DNA from: Amaranthus tricolor
Taxonomy: Eukaryota > Streptophyta > Magnoliopsida > Caryophyllales > Amaranthaceae
Assembly (NCBI RefSeq): GCF_026212465.1
Contig: NC_080055.1
Span: 16,691,682-16,755,681 of the forward strand
Direction: 5' to 3'
DNA: 64,000 nucleotides
Shown here: in pieces, positions 45,713-57,607 of the stretch
Layout of the letters: every line of letters starts with the position of its first letter
Position numbering within the stretch: position 1 is the stretch's first letter
Position numbers and translations under genes: made by a program
Notes under the pieces: model-generated
Seen by the model: the letters and a program-made list of their open reading frames with translations, nothing else
What the model was told of the DNA's origin: nothing
Databases searched by the model: none

Positions 45713-48257
45713 CAATCTGATAGTAATACTTTTACAGTTTTTAAAATAAATCAATTTATAATTTTAATATGCTTAGGAGTCTAAAAATAACTTAGTTACA
45801 CATATAAAATTAGTAATTTTTTATTAAAATAATTTATAATTCGTACTTAACACGAAAATCTATGTAGTATGCTCAAAACCTCCTTCGTAGAGACCAGGCG
45901 CCTTACTTTGTATCAAAGTTGTACGTTTTCAGCCAAAATGCGCATGCAGATATTGTCGTATATGCAATTCTCATAACTTCACTAATCAACTTATTAATTC
46001 AACTTAGAAAGAAAAAAAAGAAACAAAAATTACATTAAAACTAATCCATCACAAGTTTATAAACCAAAAATAAATCACGAATGATCAAATCTTAATCATC
46101 ATTACAATACCAAATTAATACTAACCCAGAAAAATGATAAATACATTAAAAAAAAAAATGGAAGCAAAAATTAGTGAAAACCCAAATAAGAAGCCTCACC
46201 TTGTAAAAACCCAACAAAGCTAAAATAAATGACCGATAGAGAAGCAAAAAATGGATACACACAGCAGAAAAGATGTATATGATGTATTATTTATAGTAAA
46301 AGAGGGGAGGAAGGAATCTAACAGAAAAAGAAAGTCCCTAATTCAAAACAGAAGAAATCTTAGTTCTAACAAACTTGAAGACGACCTTTTACAACTATTT
46401 TCATTAACTTGTGCTTCAGACTTGCTTTTGCTACTACCACATGAACATCAACTTTTGATAACAAAGAGATTTCAATTTCCAACGCCTGTTCTTTTGTATA
46501 CACGCATGCTTCGCCACTGTCCTGTCCCTATCATTTTATAAACCTACATATCCATAAACTGCTACTTAGTCCTTCCACTTATAGAATTTATGATCAGGTT
46601 CTAGGAAAGAATGAAAAATGACGATCTATACTCAAAAAGGAAAAATATAGCCAAAGAGTCCAGGCTCAAGAAAGAGACCTAGATAGAGAGTCCTGCAACG
46701 TGAGAGAAGGAATAAAGATAAACCCATATATAACATAAGCTGGACCGTTAGAATCAAAATAAGAAGTTACAGAAGTATCAATACTCTAAGACACGAATTA
46801 TGCACCTAGCTGGCTCCAGCTACACTTATCCCTAGTCAAGTCCTCAAAGATATGTGTAGCTCATGCAAGTTACTTTTAATTTTTTTTTTCTTACCACGTT
46901 CTCCTAGGTCTTCCACGTGCTTCTAAGTCTTCTTCGATCTCGCTTTCCCTCCACTATGATACTTTTGATCCTCTTTCTGACAGAAGTGTCAATAGTTTTT
47001 ATCTATATATTCACAAACCATCTCAATTTATTTTACCTAGTAAGTCCATGGACTGCTAATTAGTCGCCTCATCATAATATCCATTAACATTACGCACCTG
47101 TTGAACGCCTATATTTTGAAGTGTCTCAACTTTGATATATGTTTATATTAGTGTTCTCTTGTTAAAAAAATAAAAAAATATTATCATTGAAATATATTAA
47201 AATTTTAATTATTTTTTCAACTATTTTTTATTAAATTTTTAACTCGCTATTTATTGGAAAAGCGATATTTTATAATATCTGTTTTATTAAAACATAAATT
47301 TGTTTTAAGCTAAGGCTCATACAATTAATACTCAACAATACAATGCCCTAATATATTCTTATACAACTATTAGAACACCATGACAAGTCAACAACCAAGA
47401 AGCTAAAAGTGAAAATATTACTAAATACTAATAACACATTTTGACCCATATTTATCACAAATTTTGTTAATTATTTTCTTGTTACGTGCTTAGCAAAATG
47501 AAAGCACACATTGCTTTAGTGAGTTGTGCTGCACTGAATTGTGCTTTCAATTTAATGCCGAATATTATTTTCATTATTGAGTGTTTGGTAAAATAGTTTA
47601 TTGGGTAATTTTAATTTATTTTGGTGCATAACTTAAACTGTTGTTAGTGTTTGATAAATTCAACTGATTTGTTTTATAGTGTGTTTTTCAATTAAATTGA
47701 ATTGCCATGTAATATTTCTAATTACTTTTGTATTTTGTATAATTGTTTTATGCTTTTCTATTTAATTCGAAACTTATATATATAATAAAATTGCTGGAGG
47801 TATTATGAAATTTATATAAGGTCATCCTCGATGGCTTTATTAAAGTGCATTATGTATAGTAACAATCATTCTAAACTAGTTATAAAGAATATTCTAAACT
47901 AAATTATTTATTACATTTTATATTACGCTATTGACCATTAGATTATAAAGCGATCAAATTATGAAGTCGAATAACTTACACTCAATTTATTAGCTAATGA
48001 TGATAGAGTAAATATCGAACTAAGTAATTATAAACATCAATTAGTCTAATATAGACTTGTAATTATATACCTATAAGCGATGTTAAATACTTTAAACTTG
48101 ATCTAGTTGAGTGAATGAAACTAATCTAAATAATTAATTAGATTATAATAAACGTATACAGTTTTTAAGTTATTTAATTACATTGAAACTTTAAATTAAA
48201 AATATTGGTGAATTAGTAACACGAAATACTTGAATTAGTAATGGATAACAACATATA
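45713..48257. other. AT-rich spacer with a KCS leader relic
   Basis: Between the hAT-like element and SIRE element C no gene is recognised. The only interpretable part is the relic at 46,098-46,215. A 96-codon ORF at 46,251-46,541 has no family resemblance. Confidence 0.5.
46098..46215 (-). pseudogene. Relic of a KCS gene 5' leader and intron start
   Basis: On the minus strand this matches the 5' untranslated exon end and start of the leader intron of the KCS11-like gene (62,861-62,976). Shared blocks in the same order are ATCATTACAATA (46,098; KCS 62,861) and GAAGCA-AAATTAG-GAAAACCCA--T-AGAAG-CT-ACCT-GTAA (46,161; KCS 62,929). The two blocks are 63 bp apart here and 68 bp apart in KCS. The splice donor is also preserved. 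No KCS coding sequence is found to the left, where the hAT-like element now lies. Confidence 0.55.
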
Positions 48258-49749
48258 TGAAGACTCAACTCTCTTAAATAATAAGGAAAGATTAAAGACT
48301 TAATTCTCTTGGATGATGATAATTCAAAACACATATTGTTTAAACAAATAAATTAAGTAATTACATTTAATTGTTTAAGTAAGTTTAAAATCATATTTGA
48401 TACACATTTGATTTATATTTTTAAGTAAGAAGTCGATGGAATATGCTTAAAGAACTTAAGTTTATTTTAAAGTGATTTTATAAGTTCTGAAATGTGTTTC
48501 AAAGTCTTGAAGATAATTACGTTCTTAATCAGGTTAGTTTCGTAATTATATTTGAAATATTTTAATAGGTCAATGTTTCTTGAAATTATATTTGAAATAT
48601 TTTAATAGGTCAAGGTTCATTAAAATTAACATTGGATATTATTTGAATAAAGTTTAAATATTTTGTTATACATTGTTGCTTAACGTTTAAATATTTCATA
48701 TTTAAACTTAGATTTAAAATATGTGGTTAAAATCAATTTGATAATTAAATATAGTACAAGGTACACATGTTTTATTATTAATTGTACACGGCTATATTTA
48801 AGCAAGATCTAGATTTACTATTATTTGGATGAAATTTGAATTTATGCTAAAAATAGTAAATAGCGATCCTAAAAAATAGGAATTAATTTAAATGGTTATT
48901 TAAATGTTGATAAATCTGGTTTATGCTTATTATTCAATATCTTGTATAAGTACTAACATGGCAGCATAGCATTGGACAATTACAAACACAATGACGAAAT
49001 TATTATTAAGCTGTCAGTACACGTCAGTTTGAAGATAACCTCAAGATCTTGAAGTCAGGCGCTGAAAGACCAGGTCAACAGAAAATAACGGATAGGAGCC
49101 TTCTTGTTTTTGAAGATGTGTTGAGGCGTACACTATATATATGAGGCTTCCGTCCAGAACTAAGACAACATCTTGATACACCTTTTCTTACAATTTTCTA
49201 TCTTGATTTAAGATTTCTCTAAGTGTTTAAAGAGTTGTAATTCTTAGTTCATCTAGCTCTTACATTTGTAATAGGCTTAAGAGTTCAAAAAGAGTTAGAT
49301 TAAGTTTAATACGCCTAATCAAGAATACTTTTCAAAGTGTTCAACTTGTGAATCTCTATTGTGAGATTTGGGATTTTGCTTTTATTAAAGGGACTTGTAA
49401 TACGGTTCTTCAAGGGGAAGAACGTGGTGAGAGGAGATAGTGAGATCTTCTTGGTTGTATTAAAGTCGGATTAATAAAAGGCGTTGAAATCCTACGGGTT
49501 GAAAGAGAACCCATAGGCGGGGAGTAGGTTGGTTAGAACCGAACCTCGTTAACATATCGTGTGTTATACTTTAAAGTTTATTTTTCCGCACATACGTTAT
49601 AGTTTACGAATTGGCTCAAAACTGTTCCAGCAGACAAGTTTTGACAGACTCCTCAAACTCTTGAGACAAACTGCCAGAAAAGTTTAAAAAGCCCATACTC
49701 TCTATTCACCCCCCCCTCTAGAGAGTATTCAACCTCCTATTAACTTTCA
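48258..49749 (+). repeat. SIRE C 5' LTR with promoter
   Basis: 1,492 bp. A TATA box (ACTATATATATGAGG, about 49,130-49,144) precedes the presumed RNA start. A direct duplication of about 44 bp (ATTATATTTGAAATATTTTA blocks, 48,544-48,625) is present in both LTRs, and an eight-base C tract lies about 45 bp before the end. Confidence 0.95.
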
Positions 49750-49751
49750 TT

Positions 49752-49764
49752 TGGTATCAGAGCT
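49752..49764 (+). other. SIRE C primer-binding site
   Basis: TGGTATCAGAGCT two bases after the LTR is a perfect match to the initiator-Met tRNA-type primer-binding site. Confidence 0.92.
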
Positions 49765-49792
49765 AAGTTTCACACAAAAAGATTAATATCTT

Positions 49793-51586
49793 GTGATGGA
49801 TCCAATAGGAGAAGGGTTGTTTGCTCAAGGTCGTTCGTGTTCAAGACCTCCTTTGTTTTGCGGTACAAATTTCTCACATTGGAAAACTTTGATGAAAATG
49901 TTTGTGATTGATCAAGATATGGAGCTTTGGGAGATCATAACTAAAGGACCTAAGATTCCCATGAAAAAGGACGCTCAAGGAAATGATGTAATAAAGTCCG
50001 AGTCCGAATATTCACAAACAGATTTGGAATGGGTTTCCAAAAACTATAGAGCAATGAATCAATTATGTTGTGCTTTGAATGGTACTGAGTTCAATCGAGT
50101 TTCTTCATGTACAAGTGCTAAAGAAATATGGGACAAGTTGGTTGTGACATACGAAGGAACAAGTCAAGTAAAGGAAACAAAGATCAACATCCTCATGCAT
50201 CAATATGAAATGTTCAAGATGAAAAAGGATGAGAATATAAATGAAATGTTTACTCGTTTTACTTTGATTACTAATAGTTTGAATTCTCTTGGAAAAACTT
50301 TTACTAATGCAGAAAAAGTCCAGAAGGTCTTAAGGTGTCTTCCAAGATCCAAATGGGGTCCAAAAGTCACCGCCATAGAGGAAGCTCAAGACTTGAGAGT
50401 TCTATCGCTTGACGATCTCCTTGGAAAACTCACAACTCACGAACTTACCCTACATGATGATGGAGATAATGATGTAATACCTTCCATGAAAAATCTTGCA
50501 TTAAAGGCAAAGAAACATCATGAATCCTCAAGTGATAGTGAAGATAGCGATGATGAGGAAGATCCATTTGCGTTAATTACAAAAGGTCTTGAAGGAATTA
50601 TGAAGATGCGAAAACGATTTAAGAAATTTAAATCCAGAAATAAAGGTAAGTCTTCTAATTCTAATTCAAATTTTAAGACTAACAAACTTGCTTGTTTTGA
50701 ATGTGGTTCTACAGAACATATCGTAAAGGACTGTCCTAAGAAGAAAAGGCAATCCTACAAAAAGAACAAAAACAAACAAGCGATGGTTGCAACTTGGAGT
50801 GATTCCGAAGTATCATCCGAATCTGAAAATGAAGATGGACAAGCTCATGTATGTCTTATGGCTGATAATGATGACAATGATGATTTAGATCAAAATCACA
50901 AAGAGGTACGTGAATATCTTAACACATGCACAAAAGATGAATTGGTTATAACACTCCTAAATATGTTTCAAATTGAGAAAATTTTAAAAGATGAGAAAAA
51001 CACTTTGGAAGATCGAATACGTCATTATGCTGAAGGTTGTGAAGAAATTATAAATAAAAATAATTCGCTAAAGGCTGAAAAATCAAATCTTGAAAAGACT
51101 GTCAAGGTCTTGAAAGAACAGAATCTCAGTCAGACTAAACAGCTTATTGATCTTAAAAATGAGAACAATGATCTTGAAGCCAGGATCAAAACCTTGAAAC
51201 TGGAATCTGAGAAAAATCTACAAGCATTAAACAAGCTTAATGAGTCTGAATCTAAACTCACTAAAATGCTTACACAACAAAAATCAACTAGTGATAAACG
51301 TGGTATTGGTTATAATCATGTTACACATAACTATAAGAGTAAAACCACATTTGTAAAAGGTGCAAATAAACATAAACGTACTCCTACTTGCACATTTTGT
51401 TGCAAAAAAGGACATATAAGATTTGCATGTCCTTACAGACGTAAAGATGATTATATTATCAAGAATTCCTTTCCTTTTGAATTACGTGAACAGATAAAGC
51501 AAATATGGGTTCCTAAAGGAACAAGACCACCCAACATGGTCTATCCCGAATATGGTTCCAAATTTGTCACTTGGATAGCCAAGTAA
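49793..51586 (+). CDS. SIRE C Gag
   Basis: Open 597-residue Gag beginning at the first ATG after the primer-binding site. The N-terminal half is the UBN2/DUF4219 capsid-like region. Two CCHC zinc knuckles follow: C301-x2-C304-x4-H309-x4-C314 and C533-x2-C536-x4-H541-x4-C546. An acidic Ser/Asp/Glu stretch (about 240-262) and a coiled-coil-like, Lys/Glu/Leu-rich region (about 400-500) lie before and between them. The architecture equals that of element B gag although the sequence is clearly diverged. A strong splice-donor consensus AAAG|GTAAGT occurs inside gag (50,642-50,651). The stop TAA is at 51,584. Confidence 0.93.
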   Translation: MMDPIGEGLFAQGRSCSRPPLFCGTNFSHWKTLMKMFVIDQDMELWEIITKGPKIPMKKDAQGNDVIKSESEYSQTDLEWVSKNYRAMNQLCCALNGTEFNRVSSCTSAKEIWDKLVVTYEGTSQVKETKINILMHQYEMFKMKKDENINEMFTRFTLITNSLNSLGKTFTNAEKVQKVLRCLPRSKWGPKVTAIEEAQDLRVLSLDDLLGKLTTHELTLHDDGDNDVIPSMKNLALKAKKHHESSSDSEDSDDEEDPFALITKGLEGIMKMRKRFKKFKSRNKGKSSNSNSNFKTNKLACFECGSTEHIVKDCPKKKRQSYKKNKNKQAMVATWSDSEVSSESENEDGQAHVCLMADNDDNDDLDQNHKEVREYLNTCTKDELVITLLNMFQIEKILKDEKNTLEDRIRHYAEGCEEIINKNNSLKAEKSNLEKTVKVLKEQNLSQTKQLIDLKNENNDLEARIKTLKLESEKNLQALNKLNESESKLTKMLTQQKSTSDKRGIGYNHVTHNYKSKTTFVKGANKHKRTPTCTFCCKKGHIRFACPYRRKDDYIIKNSFPFELREQIKQIWVPKGTRPPNMVYPEYGSKFVTWIAK

Positions 51587-51619
51587 GGTTGAGAAAGGTT
51601 ATTTTCTTTTGTTTTGTAG

Positions 51620-54600
51620 GATAAACAAAAATGGATTCTAGATAGTGGATGCTCGAGGCATATGAGTGGTAAAATATCTTTATTTTCTGAAATTAAAGAA
51701 AAATGCAATGGCTCAATCACCTTAGGAGATAAAGGTAAATGCAAAATTTTAGGCGTTGGTAAAATTGGTAAGAATCCATCTAAAACTATTGACAATGTTT
51801 ATTTAGTTGAAGGTCTAAAATTTAATTTGCTAAGTGTGTCTCAACTATGTGATAAAGGTAATGAAGTAATTTTTGACAAAGAAAAATGTGTTGTTAAAAA
51901 TCCTAATACTGGAGATACTCTCATTACTGCTCTTAGAAATGATAATGTTTATGCTTTACATACTAACGAAATTGCAGTGCAAAATTTCAAGTGTTTGAAA
52001 GCTATTACAGATAATCCAAAACTTTGGCATAGACGTCTTGGCCATATCAATACTCACACCATGCTGAAGTTGGTAAGTAAAGATTTAGTTAAGGGACTTC
52101 CAGCTCTTGACTATAAACAATGTTCTATTTGTGACGCATGCATTAAAGGTAAACAAGTAAGAAGTTCATTTAAACCGAAGAAAATGGTAAGTACATCAAG
52201 ACCATGTGAACTATTACATATTGATTTATGTGGACCAATGCGTGTACGGAGCATAAGAGGTAAATCTTATGTCCTAGTTATAGTTGATGATTATTCTAGA
52301 TTTACGTGGGTTGATTTTCTAAAGGATAAAAGTGAAGCCTTGAAACCGTTTTCAAGACGTTGTAAAGAGATGCAAACTCAACTGAACCTTCCAATAGTCT
52401 CGGTTAGAAGTGACCATGGAAGAGAGTTTGATCAATTAGGCTTTGACTCCTTTTGTGAAAAATATGGTATAACCCATAACTTTTCAGCTCCTAGGACACC
52501 TCAACAAAACGGTGTAGTTGAAAGGAAAAATCGAACTTTAGAAGAGATGGCAAGAACAATGCTTATTGAAAATGGATTAGCTAAACACTATTGGGCTGAA
52601 GCTGTTAACACAGCTAATTATGTCTTAAATAGATGTCTTATAAGACCCATACTTAAGAAAACTCCTTATGAGTTATTCAAAGGAAGAAAACCGAATATAG
52701 CATACTTTAGACCATTTGGTTGTAAATGTTTTATTCATAATAATGGTAAAGATAATTTAGGAAAATTTGATGCTAGAAGTGATGAAGGTACATTTCTTGG
52801 ATACTCACTTAATAGTAAAGCTTATCGAGTGCTGAACAAACGTACAGGTTTAGTTGAAGAAAGTATACATGTTGTTTTTGATGAATCCGAAAATGCAACT
52901 TTAAGTGAAGGTTTTAAAGAGTTAAACCTTAATAAACATTTTGATGATTTAAGTGATGATGAACTGGATATTAAAAATGCTAATGCAGTTAAAAAGGTTA
53001 ATATGCAGGATACCATACAAAGTATTGAGGATAATGGAAAACAGGTTGTTAACATTGAAGACTCACAGTCTGATCTTGAGACCCAACCTCAAGAACTTGA
53101 GATAGTTCCTGAACATACTGTTTTGGGTACACCAATTAGAAATACCTCAAATGAAGTAAGTATAAGTTCTTTGAATGAAAACACACCATCCATACTACGA
53201 AGAAGAACTAGAAAGTCATATCAACATCCTCCGGAGAATATTATAAGTGATCCAAACAAAGGTACGCAAACTCGATCCTCTCTTAAGAATCTATGTGCAT
53301 TTTCTGCTTTTGTTTCTCTCATAGAACCTAAAGATGTTAAAGAAGCATTACAAGAACCAGAGTGGATCATTGCAATGCAAAATGAATTAAATGAATTCGA
53401 AAGGAACAAAGTTTGGGATCTAGTTGAAAGACCTCCAGATCGTACTATTATTGGAACAAGATGGGTCTTTCGAAATAAACTCAATGAGGATGGAGATATT
53501 GTAAGGAATAAAGCAAGACTGGTAGCTCAAGGCTATAATCAAGAAGAAGGAATAGATTATGATGAAACTTTCGCACCTGTGGCAAGGTTAGAATCTATCC
53601 GTATTATGCTTGCTTTTGCTTCATACATGAATATTAAACTATATCAAATGGATGTTAAATGTGCATTCTTAAATGGATACTTGCAAGAAGAAGTATATGT
53701 TAAACAACCACCCGGCTTTGAAAATTCTGATCTACCTAATCATGTGTTCAAACTAAATAAAGCATTATATGGCTTGAAACAAGCTCCAAGAGCTTGGTAT
53801 GACAGATTTAGCTCACATCTACTTGAAAATGAATTTCAACGAGGTAAAATTGATAAAACTCTTTTCATTAAAACTAAAGGAAAAGATATTCTAGTTGTTC
53901 AAGTATATGTTGATGATATATTGTTTGGAGCTACTAATGATTCTTTGTGCAAGGAATTTTCTGAGATTATGTGCAAAGAGTTTGAAATGAGCATGATGGG
54001 AGACTTAACATTCTTTCTTGGACTACAAATAAAGCAAAAGAAAGATGGCATATTTATTTGTCAAAGTAAATATGTTAGAGATTTATTGAAAAAGTACAAT
54101 ATGGATCAATGTAAAGAAGTTAATACGCCTATGAGTACAACACTAAGTTTGGACCAAGATATAAATGGTAAGAGTGTTGATCAAAAGACTTATAGAGGTA
54201 TGATTGGTTCTTTATTGTATTTAACTGCTAGTCGTCCTGATATCATGTTTAGTGTTTGCTTATGTGCTCGTTTTCAAGCTAACCCAAAAGAATCTCACTT
54301 AACAGCAGTTAAGAGAATCTTTAGATATTTATATGGGACTAAAGACTTTGGTCTATGGTACCCTAGCTGTGGAAATTTTAGTTTGATTGGTTTTTCAGAT
54401 GCTGATTATGCTGGATATAAAGTTGATAGAAAAAGCACCTCAGGATCGTGTCAGTTCTTAGGAAATTCATTGATCTCTTGGTATTCTAAAAAGCAAAATT
54501 CAGTTGCTTTATCTACAGCTGAAGCTGAATACATAGCTGCCGGTGCATGTTGCTCTCAAATTTTATGGATTGCTCAACAACTTAGAGACCTTGGAATTGA

Positions 54601-54844
54601 TTTCAAAGGCATACCAATAAGATGTGATAATACAAGTGCAATTTGTATTACAAAGAATCCTGTGCAACATTCTCGTACAAAACACATTGAGGTACGTCAC
54701 CATTTTATAAGGGATCATGTTGAAAAAGGTAATATTTCTTTATCTTTTATATCTACTGAAAATCAATTAGCGGATATATTTACAAAACCTTTAAGTGCTG
54801 ATCGTATACGTATGGAACTTGGCATGCTAAATGACGTTGCATGA
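51620..54844 (+). CDS. SIRE C Pol polyprotein
   Basis: Open for 1,074 codons from just after a TAG at 51,617. Order: aspartic protease ([10 protein letters not shown], Asp codon 51,642), GAG-pre-integrase (HRRLGHIN), integrase ([25 protein letters not shown]), reverse transcriptase (YVDDI, codons 53,906-53,920) and RNase H (FSDADYAG with Asp codon 54,398, [20 protein letters not shown]). The start is given upstream of the first ATG (51,662) because that ATG lies after the protease active site. Translation must therefore enter from an upstream frame. Gag and Pol share one frame but are separated by TAA, TGA and TAG within 36 nt, followed by a splice-acceptor-like sequence. Confidence 0.93.
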   Translation, partial: DKQKWILDSGCSRHMSGKISLFSEIKEKCNGSITLGDKGKCKILGVGKIGKNPSKTIDNVYLVEGLKFNLLSVSQLCDKGNEVIFDKEKCVVKNPNTGDTLITALRNDNVYALHTNEIAVQNFKCLKAITDNPKLWHRRLGHINTHTMLKLVSKDLVKGLPALDYKQCSICDACIKGKQVRSSFKPKKMVSTSRPCELLHIDLCGPMRVRSIRGKSYVLVIVDDYSRFTWVDFLKDKSEALKPFSRRCKEMQTQLNLPIVSVRSDHGREFDQLGFDSFCEKYGITHNFSAPRTPQQNGVVERKNRTLEEMARTMLIENGLAKHYWAEAVNTANYVLNRCLIRPILKKTPYELFKGRKPNIAYFRPFGCKCFIHNNGKDNLGKFDARSDEGTFLGYSLNSKAYRVLNKRTGLVEESIHVVFDESENATLSEGFKELNLNKHFDDLSDDELDIKNANAVKKVNMQDTIQSIEDNGKQVVNIEDSQSDLETQPQELEIVPEHTVLGTPIRNTSNEVSISSLNENTPSILRRRTRKSYQHPPENIISDPNKGTQTRSSLKNLCAFSAFVSLIEPKDVKEALQEPEWIIAMQNELNEFERNKVWDLVERPPDRTIIGTRWVFRNKLNEDGDIVRNKARLVAQGYNQEEGIDYDETFAPVARLESIRIMLAFASYMNIKLYQMDVKCAFLNGYLQEEVYVKQPPGFENSDLPNHVFKLNKALYGLKQAPRAWYDRFSSHLLENEFQRGKIDKTLFIKTKGKDILVVQVYVDDILFGATNDSLCKEFSEIMCKEFEMSMMGDLTFFLGLQIKQKKDGIFICQSKYVRDLLKKYNMDQCKEVNTPMSTTLSLDQDINGKSVDQKTYRGMIGSLLYLTASRPDIMFSVCLCARFQANPKESHLTAVKRIFRYLYGTKDFGLWYPSCGNFSLIGFSDADYAGYKVDRKSTSGSCQFLGNSLISWYSKKQNSVALSTAEAEYIAAGACCSQILWIAQQLRDLGIDFKGIPIRCDNTSAICITKNPVQHSRTKHIEVRHHFIRDHVEKGNISLSFISTENQLADIFTKPLSADRIRMELGMLNDVA

Positions 54845-55490
54845 ATTAAGGGGGAGTATTATCAAAGAATATTATCAAAGAATAATATCAAAGAATAATG
54901 GCATATGAGTAAAAGGATTGAAACGATAATTACTTAAATACCAAGTATGTATTAAGGGGGAGCATTACGTATTGTTGTGATCATATATGTGTTTATGTAT
55001 ATTTTTGAGAATTGAAAATTTGATTTCAATTTCTAAAAAAAAAAAAATTATTATTATTTGTTTTATAAATATGGGATTTATAATTGAATACCTTTAATTA
55101 ATAAAGGATATTTAATTATTTTAAAACAAAATTGTTTGTTTCGATTAGTTGTGAACATCATCAATGCGTTAAAATTGTGTTCATTATTTTGGTTAATAAA
55201 TTCAATTAATCTCATAATTGTATTTCCACTGATTCACGGTTGAAAACCAAAATCAAATGATTGTTCACCATGATGCACAAACCGGTCAAGCTTCACACAC
55301 ACACACACCCTTTGCATTCTCTTGTGTTGTCAAATCAATCAATTTAATGAAAGTACAAATGCATGTACTATACTCCTTTAAAAGAGAGTAAAACGCTTTA
55401 CTCATTCATTTACTCACAAAATCTTTTTCTGATTTTCTCTCAAAACCGTCTCTTTCACTTTCCCTTTCAAGCTTTTCATACTCTACTTCA
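54845..55490 (+). other. SIRE C pol-ORF3 spacer
   Basis: Non-coding, AT-rich spacer. AAGGGGGAG tracts occur at 54,847-54,856 and 54,954-54,963, and a (CA)n run at 55,296-55,309. Confidence 0.6.
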
Positions 55491-56861
55491 ATGGCACCTA
55501 AAAGAAGGATGAGTAGATCCTCTTCAAAATCCGAAAAAGGAGAATCATCTAAATCACAAATGGCTGAACCTATAACCCCTGTTGTTTCACCATTACACAC
55601 TTTTGATGTTCCTAAACAATGGTTCGAAAATCATACTGCTTATGGGAGATGGGTTGATATTTTTCGACAAAGATTACTTTCCTTTGTTGATATACTTGAT
55701 TATAATTTCTTTCTGTTTGAAGACTTTGAAATAATCTCTGTTTTTATTCAATCTACTCCTGGTATGTTATTAAGTCCTGGTTCTACTACCTATGCAACTC
55801 TTGTGAAAGTTTTCTATTCAAACTTATCTTTTGTTATGATTAAAGGAGAACATGCTTTAAGAAGTTTTGTTAAGGGTCAAGAGATTGTGATTTCAAAAAC
55901 CCTAATGAATGACATTTTCAAATTTTCTCATAAATCTGATGATCAAACTCCTAATATTTTGGCGTTACAAAATGCTAGGGATATGTTCATACTTGAATCT
56001 TATTCTGATTTCTCTTCTACTAAACAGTTAACACATAATGCTTTGAATTTAAATGGTAAATTGTTACACTACATTCTTGTAAGAACAGTTTTCTCTCGCA
56101 ACACTTCTTGTGAATTGGTTACTGATGCTCATCTTATACTGATGTGGAAGATTGCTTCTCTGAAAAATGTTGATTTTTCTTCTATTATTTTCTCCACAAT
56201 GCGATTTTGTTGCTCACATTCTCGCAATTGCTCTCTTCCTTATGCCAATCTTTTAACATTGATCTTTGATCATTTTAATCTACTCTCTGATTTAGAGGAA
56301 GTGGATTGTTCTGGTCCAATTTCATTATCTACTGAAATTCTTCCGCCTCTTGGTATTTTCAAAGTGGATGGCAAATATGAGTTGTACTCAAATTTGTCTT
56401 CAACTGATAAAGAGGATCTTCAAAAGATTCATGGTAAGCGGCTTACACGTCTTGAACCTCATATCAAGGAACACACCACTCTTTCCCGACTTCAGTCTCT
56501 AGATTTGGAGGTTGGTGAAATGAAATCTTCCCTACTGGCATTACATGATAAAGTGTCTACTCTTACTTTTATGTTAGACTCTTTTATGAAAGAAATGAAG
56601 GGAATGGTAGTAGAAGATGTGGTAGTGGAAGAAGAGGTCGATGATGGTGATGCTGCTGTACCTCAAGAGGCTGAGGCTAAGGAGAAGGATAAAGAGGGTG
56701 AAAAGAATGGAGATGATGAAGTTACTGGTGAGGGTCAAACTATTGATGTGAATATTGCTGAGACCACTCCAATCCAAACAATTAATCCAACCGTTGATGA
56801 AACAATTACCCCTGGACAATCCAAACCTTCCAAGAAAAGGAAGAGAAGGTCTAGGAAGTAA
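55491..56861 (+). CDS. SIRE C third ORF, env-position protein of unknown function
   Basis: Open 456-residue ORF after pol. It has a basic Ser/Lys-rich N-terminus (PKRRMSRSSSKSEKG), a globular region (about 40-310) that contains YANLLTLIFDHFNLL (compare YGGLLTWIFRKF in element B), a helical heptad-like segment (LQSLDLEVGEMKSSLLALHD, residues about 345-385), a Glu/Asp-rich stretch and a strongly basic C-terminus (SKKRKRRSRK). There is no signal peptide or obvious membrane helix, which does not fit a classical envelope protein. The same layout in elements B and C suggests a conserved function, which I do not know. The basic ends would suit nuclear localisation or nucleic-acid binding. Confidence 0.82.
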   Translation: MAPKRRMSRSSSKSEKGESSKSQMAEPITPVVSPLHTFDVPKQWFENHTAYGRWVDIFRQRLLSFVDILDYNFFLFEDFEIISVFIQSTPGMLLSPGSTTYATLVKVFYSNLSFVMIKGEHALRSFVKGQEIVISKTLMNDIFKFSHKSDDQTPNILALQNARDMFILESYSDFSSTKQLTHNALNLNGKLLHYILVRTVFSRNTSCELVTDAHLILMWKIASLKNVDFSSIIFSTMRFCCSHSRNCSLPYANLLTLIFDHFNLLSDLEEVDCSGPISLSTEILPPLGIFKVDGKYELYSNLSSTDKEDLQKIHGKRLTRLEPHIKEHTTLSRLQSLDLEVGEMKSSLLALHDKVSTLTFMLDSFMKEMKGMVVEDVVVEEEVDDGDAAVPQEAEAKEKDKEGEKNGDDEVTGEGQTIDVNIAETTPIQTINPTVDETITPGQSKPSKKRKRRSRK

Positions 56862-57607
56862 TTTTTGTTGATTATGCATGTTATGGTTCTGTTGAACAAT
56901 ATTTTCTTTTGTTAATCCCAACATTTTATAACTCCTTGTTTACTTTTTGATGAAAGTCAAAAAGGGGGAGAAATATATATGTATATTATGTATGTATGCA
57001 TGCTATACTCACTTGCTCTACTTGCTTTATATTTTGATAATGTTTTGCATGATTGCGCATGATTGCTTGCTTATACATGTTCTGAAATATTATGTTCTGA
57101 AAAATTGTTAAATGTTTTGCTTAAGTTCTGAAATATTATGTTCTGAAAAATTGTTAAATGTTTTGCTTAAATGTTTTGCTCTGATAAATTGTTCTGTATG
57201 CTTAACATTCATGCTTAAGGGAGACATAATGTATATGTTTAAGGGAGATATGAAAATTTAGTTGCATAACTTGATATTTGATTGCTGATTATAGATTATT
57301 ATTCATAATCATAACTTGATAATCATGTCTTTAATAATAAAGTTTTTGAAATGATATTGATATTGATGACTATCATACTTGCATGTATTATGATTGGATA
57401 TTTGTTTACATAAACAATGATTGTAATAATATGATATAATACTGTTCTGTTTTGAAACTGTTCTTAAAATCTTGAAGAATGTTTCTGAAAAATGATAAAG
57501 TCTCGAAAATGTTTTTATATATTATTATTATTCGTGCTTTTCATTTCATTATAACTTAGAAATATGATTTAGGTAAATATGGTTTTGACTTTCATCAAGA
57601 GGGAGAT
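56862..57607 (+). other. SIRE C 3' untranslated region
   Basis: Non-coding. Holds an AAAAAGGGGGAGA tract (56,959-56,971), a 46-bp direct duplication (57,079-57,124 and 57,125-57,170) and the polypurine AAGAGGGAGAT next to the 3' LTR. Confidence 0.75.

Noticed and set aside
46251..46541. 96-codon ORF as a host gene
   Set aside because: No motif, no splice context and low-complexity basic start; not distinguishable from chance.
51582..51619. A 37-nt intron GTAAGG..TTTGTAG joining gag to pol in element C
   Set aside because: Too short for a plant intron, and its removal would put pol out of frame. Only the acceptor-like part is kept as an observation.
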